A DNA stretch of 64,000 bases from JAGXRK01 sp963714415. GTDB lineage: Bacteria; Bacteroidota; Ignavibacteria; Ignavibacteriales; Ignavibacteriaceae. The notes beneath the pieces are model-generated. The model saw only the letters and a program-made list of their open reading frames with translations. It was not told the DNA's origin and did not search any database. Below are positions 43,490 through 52,436 of this stretch, piece after piece (position 1 is the stretch's first letter; the number at the start of each line of letters is the position of its first letter). Position numbers and translations under genes: made by a program. The DNA lies in the NCBI GenBank assembly GCA_963714415.1, contig CAVQOL010000004.1, forward strand, positions 1-64,000, read 5' to 3'.

Positions 43490-45583
43490 TTGAAAGAATT
43501 CGGTCCAGAATCAATTCGCAATATTACATTTATAGGTCACGGTGGAAGTGGAAAAACTTCGCTTTCTGAAATATTATTGTATACTGCAGGAGAAATTAAT
43601 AGAATCGGTTCAATTGCTGAAGGTAATACTGTATCTGATTATTCACCCAACGAAATTGAAAAACAAATTTCTATTTCATCATCACTGCTTCATCTTGAAT
43701 GGAAAAATATAAAAATAAATATAATAGACACACCCGGATATTCTGATTTTTTTGGTGATGTAAAATCTGCGATGAGAGTTTGTGATGTTTCTGTTATGGT
43801 TTTAAGATCAGCTGAAGGAGTAGAAGTTGGAACTGAAACTGCAGGAAGATATGTAAATGAATGCGCTTTACCCTCTGCCATTATCATTAATAAAGTCGAT
43901 AACGAACACTCTGATTTTGAAACAACAGTTCAAAAAGCCAAAGATAGATTAACTTCTCATGCAACAGTTGTTACTTATCCAGTTAAGCAGGGAATTAACT
44001 TCGATACGGTAATAGATCTTATAACAATGAAAGCTTACAAATATGATACTGCCGGAAGCAGAAATGTTACTGAAATGGAAATACCTGCTGATCTAAAAGA
44101 TCAGGCTGATGCTCTTAGATTAGAACTTGTAGAAAAGATTGCTGAGACAAATGAAGAATTGATGAACAAATATTTTGAAAATGGCATCCTATCTGATCAG
44201 GATTTTGAAAAAGGATTAACTGCAGCACTTGTTAACAGGAATTTCACACCTGTCTTTGCGGTATCTTCTAGTAAAGCTGTTGGTATGAATAACTTTTTAG
44301 ATTTCGTTAGTTCTTATTTTCCTTCTCCTATAGATAGAATTGGTGAAGAAGCAACACTCGCTGAAAAAAATGATAAAGTATTGGTAAAACCCGATCCAGC
44401 AGGCGAACCTGTAATGTTTATTTTCAAAACAATTTCTGAGCAGCATGTTGGTGAACTATCACTCTTCAAAGTTTTTTCAGGAACAATTCAACCCGGATTA
44501 GATTTAATAAATGTTTCAAACGAAAAGACTGAAAGATTAAGTCAGCTCTCTGTACTTAATGGTCATAACAGAAAAGAAATTTCTAAATTATCAGCCGGGG
44601 ATCTTGGTGCGGTTGTTAAGTTAAAAGATACTCATACAAATAATACTCTGGCTTCAAGAAATTTTCCGGTTGAAATTAAGCGGATAGAATTTCCGGACCC
44701 TGTTATACGAGCTGCTATTTTGCCTAAAGCAAAAGGCGATGAAGATAAAATTGCTACCGGATTACATACACTTCATGAAGAAGATCCTTCTTTCAGTGTG
44801 CATTATGATCCTGAAATAGCCCAGACTGTAGTTTCAGGACAAGGTGAATTGCAGCTTTCGTTAGCTGTTAAAAGACTTAAAGATCGTTATAAGGTTGATG
44901 TTGACCTTATTGAACCCAAAGTTCCATATAAAGAAACGATTAAAGGCAGAGTTGATGACGCAGAGTATAAACATAAAAAGCAATCTGGTGGTAGAGGACA
45001 ATACGGTCACGTTCACTTTAAGATGGAACCATTGCCTCGCGGAACCGGATTTGAATTTGTAAACGCTATAGTTGGCGGAGTTGTTCCCGGTAGATTTATT
45101 CCCGCAGTTGAAAAGGGTATTATTGAAACTATGAGTAAAGGTGTTATTTCGGGAAATCAGGTTGTTGATGTTAGAGTAACTCTTCATTTTGGCTCTTATC
45201 ACGATGTTGATTCTGATGAAATGTCATTCAAAATTGCCGGATCGCAATGCTTTAGGAGAGGGTTTCAAGAATGTAAACCTTGTTTACTCGAACCAATATA
45301 CGAAATTGAAGTAATTGTTCCTGATGAATATATGGGCGATGTAATGGGCGATATTTCAAGCCGAAGAGGGAAGATATTGGGAATGGATTCCGATGGTCAT
45401 TTTCAGATTATAAAAGCTAATGTTCCGCTTGTTGAACTTCATAAGTATTCATCTCAATTAAGAAGTCTTACTCAGGGAAGAGGTGCACACAAAGCTAAAT
45501 TCTCTTATTATGAAGAAGTTCCAAAAGAAGTGGAACAAAAAGTAATTGATGAGTACAACAAATCCCGTGAAGAGGAAAAATAA
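43490..45583 (+). CDS. EF-G-like translation factor (EF-G2 type)
   Basis: This is a translational GTPase with all five EF-G domains in 697 residues. The G motifs differ from canonical EF-G: G1 is GHGGSGKTS (not AHIDAGKTT), G3 is DTPGYSDF (not DTPGHVDF) and G4 is NKVD. The C-terminal domains are normal, e.g. GRGQYGHVHFKMEPL, GVVPGRFIPAVEKGI and GDVMGDISSRRGKILGMDSD. These variants match the EF-G2/FusA2 paralog group described in Thermus and mycobacteria, whose ribosomal role differs from translocation and is partly unsettled. The start is TTG at 43490 behind AGGAGGAAA. The YtxH and DUF948-like genes upstream may share its transcript. Confidence 0.9.
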   Translation: MKEFGPESIRNITFIGHGGSGKTSLSEILLYTAGEINRIGSIAEGNTVSDYSPNEIEKQISISSSLLHLEWKNIKINIIDTPGYSDFFGDVKSAMRVCDVSVMVLRSAEGVEVGTETAGRYVNECALPSAIIINKVDNEHSDFETTVQKAKDRLTSHATVVTYPVKQGINFDTVIDLITMKAYKYDTAGSRNVTEMEIPADLKDQADALRLELVEKIAETNEELMNKYFENGILSDQDFEKGLTAALVNRNFTPVFAVSSSKAVGMNNFLDFVSSYFPSPIDRIGEEATLAEKNDKVLVKPDPAGEPVMFIFKTISEQHVGELSLFKVFSGTIQPGLDLINVSNEKTERLSQLSVLNGHNRKEISKLSAGDLGAVVKLKDTHTNNTLASRNFPVEIKRIEFPDPVIRAAILPKAKGDEDKIATGLHTLHEEDPSFSVHYDPEIAQTVVSGQGELQLSLAVKRLKDRYKVDVDLIEPKVPYKETIKGRVDDAEYKHKKQSGGRGQYGHVHFKMEPLPRGTGFEFVNAIVGGVVPGRFIPAVEKGIIETMSKGVISGNQVVDVRVTLHFGSYHDVDSDEMSFKIAGSQCFRRGFQECKPCLLEPIYEIEVIVPDEYMGDVMGDISSRRGKILGMDSDGHFQIIKANVPLVELHKYSSQLRSLTQGRGAHKAKFSYYEEVPKEVEQKVIDEYNKSREEEK

Positions 45584-45594
45584 TTTAAAAGAGC

Positions 45595-45624
45595 AAGCTG
45601 CTTCTTAACCGGGGCAGCTTTTTT
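45595..45624 (+). terminator. Terminator after the EF-G-like gene
   Basis: AAGCTGC and GCAGCTT form a stem followed by TTTT. The HIT gene starts only seven bases later. Confidence 0.8.
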
Positions 45625-45630
45625 AGTATT

Positions 45631-46134
45631 ATGGAAAAACTTTGGTCTCCCTGGCGTTCGGAATATATAGAATCATTTAAGAGTGATTCGGATTCCAAAA
45701 AGTGCATATTTTGTCAAATGGTTGGATTAGATCCCTTCGATGATAATAACTTAATAGTAGATCAGTCAGAATTTACATTTACAGTTCTTAATCTATATCC
45801 ATATAATAATGGACACTTAATGATTGTCCCTAAGCGACATCTGAGTGAATTTCCGGAATTGAATGATAAAGAATTATTGGAAGTGATGAAAAAATTGCAA
45901 CATGCTCAGTTAGCATTGACCAAAGCTATGAAACCTCACGGATTTAATATCGGAGCCAATATAGGTCGTGTAAGCGGTGCAGGAATTGAAGAACATTTAC
46001 ATTTTCACATTGTTCCCAGATGGAATGGTGACACTAATTTTATGCCTGTAATTGGGGAAGTAAAAGTCATATCACAAGATCTTCTTGATACTAAGAAAAA
46101 ATTGTTAGAAACTTACAAAGAAATTAATCTGTAA
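45631..46134 (+). CDS. HIT-family hydrolase/phosphorylase
   Basis: This is a histidine-triad nucleotide-binding protein, probably AP4A phosphorylase-like. The N-terminus KLWSPWRSEYIESF and the CIFC zinc-type pair are typical of that subgroup. The triad appears as HLHFHIVPRW near residue 125. It also shows NLYPYNNGHLMIVPKRH. At 167 residues it is full length. The ATG lies in the tail of the upstream terminator, with no clear ribosome site, so its own promoter position is uncertain. Confidence 0.92.
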   Translation: MEKLWSPWRSEYIESFKSDSDSKKCIFCQMVGLDPFDDNNLIVDQSEFTFTVLNLYPYNNGHLMIVPKRHLSEFPELNDKELLEVMKKLQHAQLALTKAMKPHGFNIGANIGRVSGAGIEEHLHFHIVPRWNGDTNFMPVIGEVKVISQDLLDTKKKLLETYKEINL

Positions 46135-46157
46135 TCATAAACTGAGAACTCAATCAT

Positions 46158-46748
46158 TTGAACATTAAGAAAAATATTATACTTAGCATTTTACTGTTTA
46201 TTATGGTAGTTATTATCTCGTCGTGTGTTAGCGGGGAAAACAATGAGAATAAAGCATGGAATCTTAAGTATAGAGATGGACTATTGTACAAAGATTCTTT
46301 GTCAACTGAACCTTTTACGGGTCATTATAAAGGTAAAATAATGGGTAGAGATATAGAGTACGATGTTGTTGACGGAAAAAAACATGGAACTTTCATTTTG
46401 TATCATGGAAATGGTAATATAGAAACATTTGGATATATTTCTGAGAATAAAAATCATGGTGAATGGAGATATTATTATCCAAATGGAATATTAGAATCTG
46501 TAGGTATGTTCAAAAATGATAAACCAGACAGCATCTGGAACTGGTATTATACTTCTGGTTCATTAATGCAGGAGGGAAATTTTAATGATGGTGAGAAAGA
46601 TGGAGAATGGAAATTTTATGATGATTTGGGAAATCTTCGGTTAATGATGAAATATAACAATGATGAACTGATGGATTCCGTTGCTTATGAGTTACCTGAA
46701 ATTTATGATACTTTAGTTTTTCATAAAGATTCTATCGATGCAAAGTGA
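46158..46748 (+). CDS. MORN-type repeat lipoprotein (YwqK-like)
   Basis: This is an exported lipoprotein: hydrophobic start ending in ISSCVSG, followed by about five MORN_2-type repeats such as GTFILYHGNGNIETFGYISE, GEWRYYYPNGILESVGMF and GEWKFYDDLGNLRLMMKY. This repeat is used in YwqK-type proteins sometimes labelled antitoxins, but no toxin gene is adjacent, so I do not assign that role. The start is TTG at 46158. Confidence 0.8.
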   Translation: MNIKKNIILSILLFIMVVIISSCVSGENNENKAWNLKYRDGLLYKDSLSTEPFTGHYKGKIMGRDIEYDVVDGKKHGTFILYHGNGNIETFGYISENKNHGEWRYYYPNGILESVGMFKNDKPDSIWNWYYTSGSLMQEGNFNDGEKDGEWKFYDDLGNLRLMMKYNNDELMDSVAYELPEIYDTLVFHKDSIDAK

Positions 46749-46830
46749 TATTCGGATAATTTAAATTACATTGAAGCTTAAAAGTTGTTTTAATAGATTC
46801 AAGTACAATAAAAATCAAGACGGATAAAAA

Positions 46831-47346
46831 ATGAAAATTCAATTGAAACTATTTCTTTTTTCAGTACTTATAATTGCAGTAATTGCCGGATGCAGCAGCA
46901 AAACCGATCAGGAATATTTTGATGAAGCTCAAAATTATTTTCAGCAAGATAATATTCCCGAGGCTGTAACTTCATTTGAAGCATTAATAAATGAATTCCC
47001 TGACAGTAAATTGGCACCCAAAGCTATGATGCAATTAGCTGGAATTTATCAAAGTAAAAAATTGACAAATCTATCTGAACAGGAATTAATATTAAAATCT
47101 AATGAATATTATATGACCGTATTTGAAAAATATCCTGATTGTGAAGATGCTCCAACCGCACTATTTATGGCAGGATTTTTACAGGCAAATGAAATGAATG
47201 ATTATCCTCAGGCGACAAAAACTTATAATACTTTTTTAGAAAGATATCCTGATAATGAAATGGCTGTTGCAGCTAAACAAGAACTAGAAAATATGGGATT
47301 ATCTCCCGAAGAGATTCTAAGAAAAAATCTTGCAAAGCAGGAATAA
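46831..47346 (+). CDS. TPR lipoprotein (BamD/YbgF-like)
   Basis: This is an exported TPR lipoprotein: lipobox VIAGCSSK at about residue 22, then three TPR-like helix pairs (YFDEAQNYFQQDNIPEAVTS, EFPDSKLAPKAMMQLAGIYQ, YPQATKTYNTFLERYPDNEM). The pattern resembles BamD and CpoB/YbgF outer membrane assembly proteins, but at 171 residues it is shorter than BamD. Its stop overlaps the ATG of the DUF58 gene. Confidence 0.82.
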   Translation: MKIQLKLFLFSVLIIAVIAGCSSKTDQEYFDEAQNYFQQDNIPEAVTSFEALINEFPDSKLAPKAMMQLAGIYQSKKLTNLSEQELILKSNEYYMTVFEKYPDCEDAPTALFMAGFLQANEMNDYPQATKTYNTFLERYPDNEMAVAAKQELENMGLSPEEILRKNLAKQE

Positions 47347-48254
47347 TGTCTTCGTCAGTTTCCGATTTTAAAACTTATCTAAATCCCTCTACAGTCTCTA
47401 AACTTAATAGTCTTGAATTAAAAGCCAGGATGGTTGTAGAGGGTTTTATGGTTGGTCTGCATAAAAGTCCGTATCATGGATTTAGTGTTGAATTCAGTCA
47501 ACACAGACCATATATGCAGGGAGACGATTTAAAGAGTGTAGACTGGAAAGTTTATGGCAAAACTGAAAAGTACTTTATAAAGCAATATGAAGAAGAATCT
47601 AATCTAAAGAGTTACATTATATTAGATTCAAGTAAATCGATGGATTTCAAGTCAGGTAGTAATATTTCGAAACTCAATTACTCAACTATATTAGCTGCAG
47701 CTTTAAGCTACTTGATGATAAAACAGCAGGATGCTGTTGGACTAGCCTTATATTCTGAAAAAATAAATAAATTACTCCCACCTAAAGCTTCAAGAACTTA
47801 TCTTCAGGAAATATTAAAACTATTATCATCCGTGAGTGCCGCCGATAAAACAAATACTTCCTCCTCACTTGGAGAGATTGCAGAGAAGATTAAGAGAAGG
47901 GGATTAGTAATTATAATTTCTGATTTTTTTGATGATGTTGACACAGTTATAAAATCACTAAAAAAGTTTTCATATAAGAAGAATGAAGTAATTGTTTTTC
48001 AAATACTTGATCCGGTTGAAAGAAGTTTTGCTTTTGGTAGAGATGCAATATTTAAGGATATGGAAACTCTTGAAGAAATGACAACACAACCATATCAGAT
48101 TCAGAAAGCATATAAAGATGCGATGGAAGAATTTACGAATAGGATTAAACGCGAATGCTTGAACTCAAATTTTGATTATAACCTGATTGATACGTCAACT
48201 CCTTTTGATACTGCATTGTATACCTACATACAGAAGAGAGTACGACTCTACTAA
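47346..48254 (+). CDS. DUF58 (VWA-like) domain protein
   Basis: This is a cytoplasmic protein of the DUF58 family, usually paired with MoxR ATPases. It shows the family core (GFSVEFSQHRPYMQGDDLKS, DWKVYGKTEKYFIKQYEEE) and a VWA-like segment with a metal-site DSSKSMDF and later VIIISDFFDDV. No moxR gene is in this window. It is coupled to the TPR lipoprotein (overlapping stop/start) and overlaps the end of the convergent mutase gene. Confidence 0.9.
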   Translation: MSSSVSDFKTYLNPSTVSKLNSLELKARMVVEGFMVGLHKSPYHGFSVEFSQHRPYMQGDDLKSVDWKVYGKTEKYFIKQYEEESNLKSYIILDSSKSMDFKSGSNISKLNYSTILAAALSYLMIKQQDAVGLALYSEKINKLLPPKASRTYLQEILKLLSSVSAADKTNTSSSLGEIAEKIKRRGLVIIISDFFDDVDTVIKSLKKFSYKKNEVIVFQILDPVERSFAFGRDAIFKDMETLEEMTTQPYQIQKAYKDAMEEFTNRIKRECLNSNFDYNLIDTSTPFDTALYTYIQKRVRLY

Positions 48255-49600
48255 AAAAGCTTTTTTATCTCATCAAAATATTTATCCGAAAGTTTCTCAG
48301 CCTTAACCATCTCCTTAGCCTCGGTAATTATACGGATAATCGGTTCTGTATTGGATTTTCGAAAGTGCACCCAATGATCCGCAAAATCTATTCTTAATCC
48401 ATCTTCAGTATTTACTTTTTCAGATAAGTATTTTTGTTTTAAGTTTTGGATAACTATATCAGCAGAAACATTTCCTAAATCTATTTTCTTCTTCGAGATG
48501 AAATATTTCGGAAGTTTTTCTTTCAAGTCTGAAAGTTTACAATTCTCTTCGGTTAAATGTTGAAGTGTAATCGCAATTCCCATCAAAGCATCTCTGCCGT
48601 AGTGAAGTGCAGGATAAATTACACCGCCGCTTCCTTCACCACCGATTACAGCATCAACTTCTTTCATTTTCTTAACAACATTCGCTTCACCAACAGGAGC
48701 ACGAAAGACTTTACATCCAAAACTATCAGCAACATCTTCAACTGCTCTTGTTGTGGAAAGATTAACAGCTACATTACCCGGAGTTTTTGATAAAATGAAT
48801 TTCACAACTTGTGTAATTGTATTTTCTTCACTAAATGGTTCACCTTTATCGGTAATTAAAACTAATCTATCAACATCCGGATCAACTACAACTGCAAAAT
48901 CAGCTTTATGTTTTATTACAGCTCCCATGGTATCTGATAAATTTTCTGGAAGAGGTTCAGGAAGCCGTGAAAAGACTCCTGTCTTCTCACAATTTAATTC
49001 AATCACTTCGCAACCAAATAATCTTAACAGATCAGGAATACAATATGCCCCAGCACCGTTAACACAGTCTGCAACAACTTTAAATTTCTTTTTTCTGATC
49101 TTTTCAATCTCAATAATAGGAAGCTTAAGAATTGCATCGATATGATTTTTAATCCCTTCAGAGAACAATGTTCTTTTACCGATCTTTTCCCAGTTCTTAT
49201 AATTTGATTTACCATCTAAATATTTCTTCATCAATTCATGTTCTTCGGGCGACATAAATTGTCCGGAACTGTTTAATAGTTTGAGTGCATTCCATTCATT
49301 TGGATTATGACTTGCCGAAATAGCAATTCCACCTTGTGCTTTAAGTGTTTTAACGGTGAACTGAACAGTAGGTGTGGGACAAATTCCGATATCAATTACA
49401 TCTAAACCTTTTGCTAATAAAGTTCCAGTAACGATTTGATTTACCATTTCGCCGGTTATTCTTGCATCTCTACCAACAACGACTTTTCCTTTTCCAATAA
49501 AGTCCGCATAGGCATTTGTATATTTAATAATTACTTCAGGATCGAATCCATCACCAATAATTCCGCGAATGCCGGAAATACTTACCATTAATGTGGGCAT
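48251..49600 (-). CDS. glmM: Phosphoglucosamine mutase-type phosphohexomutase
   Basis: This is an alpha-D-phosphohexomutase, probably making glucosamine-1-phosphate for peptidoglycan. The four sites are clear: phosphoserine loop ISASHNPNEWNALKLL, metal loop VVDPDVDRLVL, sugar-binding GGEGSGGVIYP and phosphate-binding FRKSNTEPIIRI. It opens with MVSISGIRGIIGDGF. At 449 residues it is full length. The NEWNALK loop matches the Bacteroidota-type GlmM, though a dual phosphomannomutase/phosphoglucomutase cannot be ruled out. It is convergent with the DUF58 gene (four-base overlap). Confidence 0.85.
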   Translation of the reverse strand: MPTLMVSISGIRGIIGDGFDPEVIIKYTNAYADFIGKGKVVVGRDARITGEMVNQIVTGTLLAKGLDVIDIGICPTPTVQFTVKTLKAQGGIAISASHNPNEWNALKLLNSSGQFMSPEEHELMKKYLDGKSNYKNWEKIGKRTLFSEGIKNHIDAILKLPIIEIEKIRKKKFKVVADCVNGAGAYCIPDLLRLFGCEVIELNCEKTGVFSRLPEPLPENLSDTMGAVIKHKADFAVVVDPDVDRLVLITDKGEPFSEENTITQVVKFILSKTPGNVAVNLSTTRAVEDVADSFGCKVFRAPVGEANVVKKMKEVDAVIGGEGSGGVIYPALHYGRDALMGIAITLQHLTEENCKLSDLKEKLPKYFISKKKIDLGNVSADIVIQNLKQKYLSEKVNTEDGLRIDFADHWVHFRKSNTEPIIRIITEAKEMVKAEKLSDKYFDEIKKLF

Positions 49601-49698
49601 TACTTCTCCATAATTCTTAATGTAAAAATAATGAAATAAAATTAGTTTTGTTTGAAGTCGGGGATAATGAAAGATTGAATTTGATTTATTAAGATTAG

Positions 49699-49716
49699 CC
49701 CGAACTTGAGCTCGGG
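49699..49716. repeat. Small intergenic palindrome
   Basis: CCCGA-ACTTGAGC-TCGGG is an inverted pair in the gap between glmM and nth. Its sequence resembles the CCCGAT/ATCGGG part of the 6781-6871 element. Confidence 0.4.
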
Positions 49717-49830
49717 GTTATGTAAATTTCCCAAAAAAACGGTTTAGCCAATCAAACATATTTTGATTTTTTTCTAAGAATCATTTTATAAAGTTTGAAA
49801 CAACTCTTATATTTTAATAAACAATATATT

Positions 49831-50541
49831 ATGAAAAAGAAAATCCGGAAAATAAATCAACTACTTGAAAAACACTTTGGAATTCCACAAAAAGCAGACA
49901 AACTTCCAGACCCTCTGAATACAATAATCGGAACAATTCTTTCACAGAACACTAATGATCAGAATTCATATAAAGCTTATAGAAATCTTAAAGATAATTT
50001 TAAGAATTGGGATGAACTTGCGTTACTAAAACCATCACAAATAGAAAAGTATATTAAAGTAGCCGGACTAGGTAAACAAAAATCAAAAGCTATTTATGAG
50101 CTTCTTAAATCATTAAAGAAAAAACAAAAAAGAATATCTTTGAATCACATTAAAAATATTTCTGATGATAAGATTCTTGAGGAACTGACTTCCTACAATG
50201 GCATAGGGGTTAAAACTGCAAGCTGTGTCTTGCTATTTTCTTTGGATAGGAATATTTGTCCTGTAGATACGCACGTTCATAGAACTTTAAACAGGATTGG
50301 AATTGTAAAAACAAATAATCCAGAAAAAACGTTTTATGAAATATTGAATAAAATTCCTGACGGCGTTGCTCATTCATTTCATACAAACTTAATAAGACTT
50401 GGCAGGGAATTCTGTAAACCTGCAAAACCAAATTGCCCACAATGTCCGGTAAATAAAAATTGTAAGTATGAGGACAAAACAACAAATACAAAATCAGATT
50501 ATAAAAAGAATGATTTTATGTTATTGGATAATTTGAATTGA
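49831..50541 (+). CDS. nth: Endonuclease III
   Basis: This is a DNA glycosylase/AP lyase that removes oxidised pyrimidines. The HhH-GPD motif is present: TSYNGIGVKTASCVLLFSL with the catalytic Lys, then PVDTHVHRTLNRIG with the catalytic Asp. The 4Fe-4S cluster ligands C-x6-C-x2-C-x5-C appear in CKPAKPNCPQCPVNKNC. The ATG at 49831 (MKKKIRKINQ) is preferred to an upstream in-frame start. About 235 residues, normal. It ends four bases from the convergent rhodanese gene. Confidence 0.94.
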   Translation: MKKKIRKINQLLEKHFGIPQKADKLPDPLNTIIGTILSQNTNDQNSYKAYRNLKDNFKNWDELALLKPSQIEKYIKVAGLGKQKSKAIYELLKSLKKKQKRISLNHIKNISDDKILEELTSYNGIGVKTASCVLLFSLDRNICPVDTHVHRTLNRIGIVKTNNPEKTFYEILNKIPDGVAHSFHTNLIRLGREFCKPAKPNCPQCPVNKNCKYEDKTTNTKSDYKKNDFMLLDNLN

Positions 50542-50545
50542 AAAC

Positions 50546-51232
50546 TTAACAACCTTCTTTCTTTTTCTTTTTGGTTGTTGATCCAACCGGAGAAGTTGTT
50601 TGGATCTTCGGCATTGTTAATGCAGGAGTATTATTATTTTCATTAGTTGTTGAAGAAGTTTCAATCGGACTTCCACCAAAGAATTTACTTACTTCTTTCA
50701 TCTTATTGAACATAGCAATTGATTCAGCAGTACTGTCAATTGGTGCAGAAGGGAAGAGTATTTTATCTTTCCATTCATCTAAACCACCAATTATAAAGTA
50801 TGAACTTTTATATCCTTTGGATTTTAATAGAAACAACGCTTGTGAAGAATGAATTCCGCCGTCTGAATAAAGGATTATTTTTTCATTTCGCTCAATGGGA
50901 TAATTCATCAAATCGGCAAGTGGTACATTCTCGGCAGTTGGAATATGATATTCGTTAAATGATTTTTCATCACGAAGATCAATCAATCTATAATCCAATT
51001 TATTCTGAATAATCCAATCGGCCAGTTCTTCAACTTCAATATGATCGGCTCCTTTTGATATTAGTAGCGCTAATTCATTTGTATCAATTTTAACTTTGTT
51101 AGTATCTGAAGGTGAACCAATTATTAAAGCAGTTAAGCCCAATATGACAGCAAACAATGCTAATTTTTTGTTCAAATTAAGTTTACTAAAAAACTGTAAT
51201 CCCATTGTGCGGAATTTTACTTCATTCAACAT
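50546..51232 (-). CDS. Membrane-anchored rhodanese-like protein with C-terminal Cys
   Basis: This sits at the end of the sulfur operon. A membrane helix (KLALFAVILGLTALIIG) is followed by a rhodanese fold: YRLIDLRDEKSFNEYHIPTA, VPLADLMNYP and GGLDEWKDKI. The active-site loop reads YSDGGIHSS, where catalytic rhodaneses have Cys after the Tyr; here it is Ser. The only Cys in the protein is its last residue, at the end of a Thr/Asn-rich linker and a KKKKKEGC tail. A swinging Cys-arm sulfur carrier, as in DsrC-like proteins, is an inference. It follows the second YeeE/YedE gene by about 17 bp. Confidence 0.82.
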   Translation of the reverse strand: MLNEVKFRTMGLQFFSKLNLNKKLALFAVILGLTALIIGSPSDTNKVKIDTNELALLISKGADHIEVEELADWIIQNKLDYRLIDLRDEKSFNEYHIPTAENVPLADLMNYPIERNEKIILYSDGGIHSSQALFLLKSKGYKSSYFIIGGLDEWKDKILFPSAPIDSTAESIAMFNKMKEVSKFFGGSPIETSSTTNENNNTPALTMPKIQTTSPVGSTTKKKKKEGC

Positions 51233-51248
51233 ATCTGAATTCCTTTAT

Positions 51249-51848
51249 TTAAACTTTTTTATTTCCGAATTTTTTCTCAGCCCATTCTGAAGCAGCAAAT
51301 GCACCAATTGATATCAGAACCACGAAGAAAACAATCATTCCGTATGGCAGATTAATTAATTCAGGTAAAGTAATTACACCCATATTTGTTGAATAAAAGA
51401 ATCCTGATAATAACGGAAAAACTTCACCGAAGAAAAATATTCCTGCCATAACGCCAATCAGAAAAACTATGGCATCTATTCTACCAGTTGAAACAGCGAC
51501 ACAGGATGTTCCCGGACAATATCCGCCGATAACAAATCCGAAACCTAAAATTAATCCACCTGCAATTTGTGGGAGCAAATATGTATTACTTGTATAAACA
51601 AGACTTAAATCAATAAAACCAATCCAGTTTAAGTAAAACAGTCCGAGCATAGCAGTAACGATAGCAGTGAACATAACTTTTAATACAGTCATATCTCTTA
51701 AATAAAATTGAGCAGCAAGTTTTCTTGCGCTTCCGAATCCTGCTCTTTCAAGAAAGAAACCAAAGCCAATTCCAATTGCAAATGCAACAATCAAACTAAC
51801 ATCATAGTTAAATAAACCGAATTTATAAAAGGGTGCGTTCATATCCAT
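51249..51848 (-). CDS. YeeE/YedE-family sulfur transporter, second half
   Basis: This is an integral membrane protein of the YeeE/YedE sulfur-compound transport family (thiosulfate in characterised members). About five helices and the conserved loop GGYCPGTSCVAVSTGR (residues ~108-123) with its two Cys are present. LERAGFGSARKLAAQFYLRD is also typical. It overlaps the start of the first YeeE/YedE gene by ten bases, so the pair is coupled and probably makes one transporter from two half-size proteins. Confidence 0.9.
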   Translation of the reverse strand: MDMNAPFYKFGLFNYDVSLIVAFAIGIGFGFFLERAGFGSARKLAAQFYLRDMTVLKVMFTAIVTAMLGLFYLNWIGFIDLSLVYTSNTYLLPQIAGGLILGFGFVIGGYCPGTSCVAVSTGRIDAIVFLIGVMAGIFFFGEVFPLLSGFFYSTNMGVITLPELINLPYGMIVFFVVLISIGAFAASEWAEKKFGNKKV

Positions 51849-52417
51849 TGTCTCCTCATAAAGTAAGCAGCAGCATAAGCTCCAGCAAAAACCATCAACA
51901 TAAAAGCCCAGCTTCCAACGTTAAGTAAAGCACCACCGGTTAGAGCTTGTCCGCTTGTGCAGCCCCGTGCAAGCTTTGCGCCAAATCCCATTAAACCGCC
52001 ACCGATGAAAGCAAATAATAATCTGCCTTTGATAGAAATTCTTTCACCTTTTTCGATTGTCTTTTTTATTCTTCCGCCTAAAGCGCCTGAAATAAATCCG
52101 CCCACAAAGACACCCAGTACTTCAAAAATTAACCAATCTTTCAACGGGTTGGTTGTTCCATCTCCGAGATATCCTTGAAAGAACTGATTTGATTGAGCGT
52201 GTGCAGGAGCAATTTTATCAACTCCAACTGCAACCAGAGATGAGAATGCACCTGATGCACCAAGTCCTCTTCCCATAATTACAAAAGCTGCAAGAAGAAC
52301 GAGTCCTAATCCGATTCCGGATAAATAAGGATTCCAGTAAGGTTTAGGAACCTTTTCTGCTTTCTCTTCAACAGCAGAAGATATTTTTTCATTTAGATCA
52401 TTTGATATTGATGACAT
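51839..52417 (-). CDS. YeeE/YedE-family sulfur transporter, first half
   Basis: This is the partner of the gene after it. It has about five helices; the family loop is ARGCTSGQALTGGALL (residues ~148-163), with GGLMGFGAKLARGCTSG giving the conserved Cys. An alanine-rich segment near residue 60 precedes a periplasmic loop (APAHAQSNQFFQGYLGDG). The ATG lies 20 bp after the NrfD-like gene. Confidence 0.9.
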   Translation of the reverse strand: MSSISNDLNEKISSAVEEKAEKVPKPYWNPYLSGIGLGLVLLAAFVIMGRGLGASGAFSSLVAVGVDKIAPAHAQSNQFFQGYLGDGTTNPLKDWLIFEVLGVFVGGFISGALGGRIKKTIEKGERISIKGRLLFAFIGGGLMGFGAKLARGCTSGQALTGGALLNVGSWAFMLMVFAGAYAAAYFMRRQWI

Positions 52418-52436
52418 TTATTTTCTCCACTAATAA

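Noticed and set aside
43690..43887. Minus-strand frame inside the EF-G-like gene
   Set aside because: It is a shadow of the conserved plus-strand gene.
43490..45583. Canonical EF-G (fusA)
   Set aside because: The G1 and G3 motifs are those of the EF-G2-like paralog group.
46158..46748. Antitoxin of a toxin-antitoxin pair
   Set aside because: MORN_2 repeats are sometimes given that label, but there is no adjacent toxin and the protein is an exported lipoprotein.
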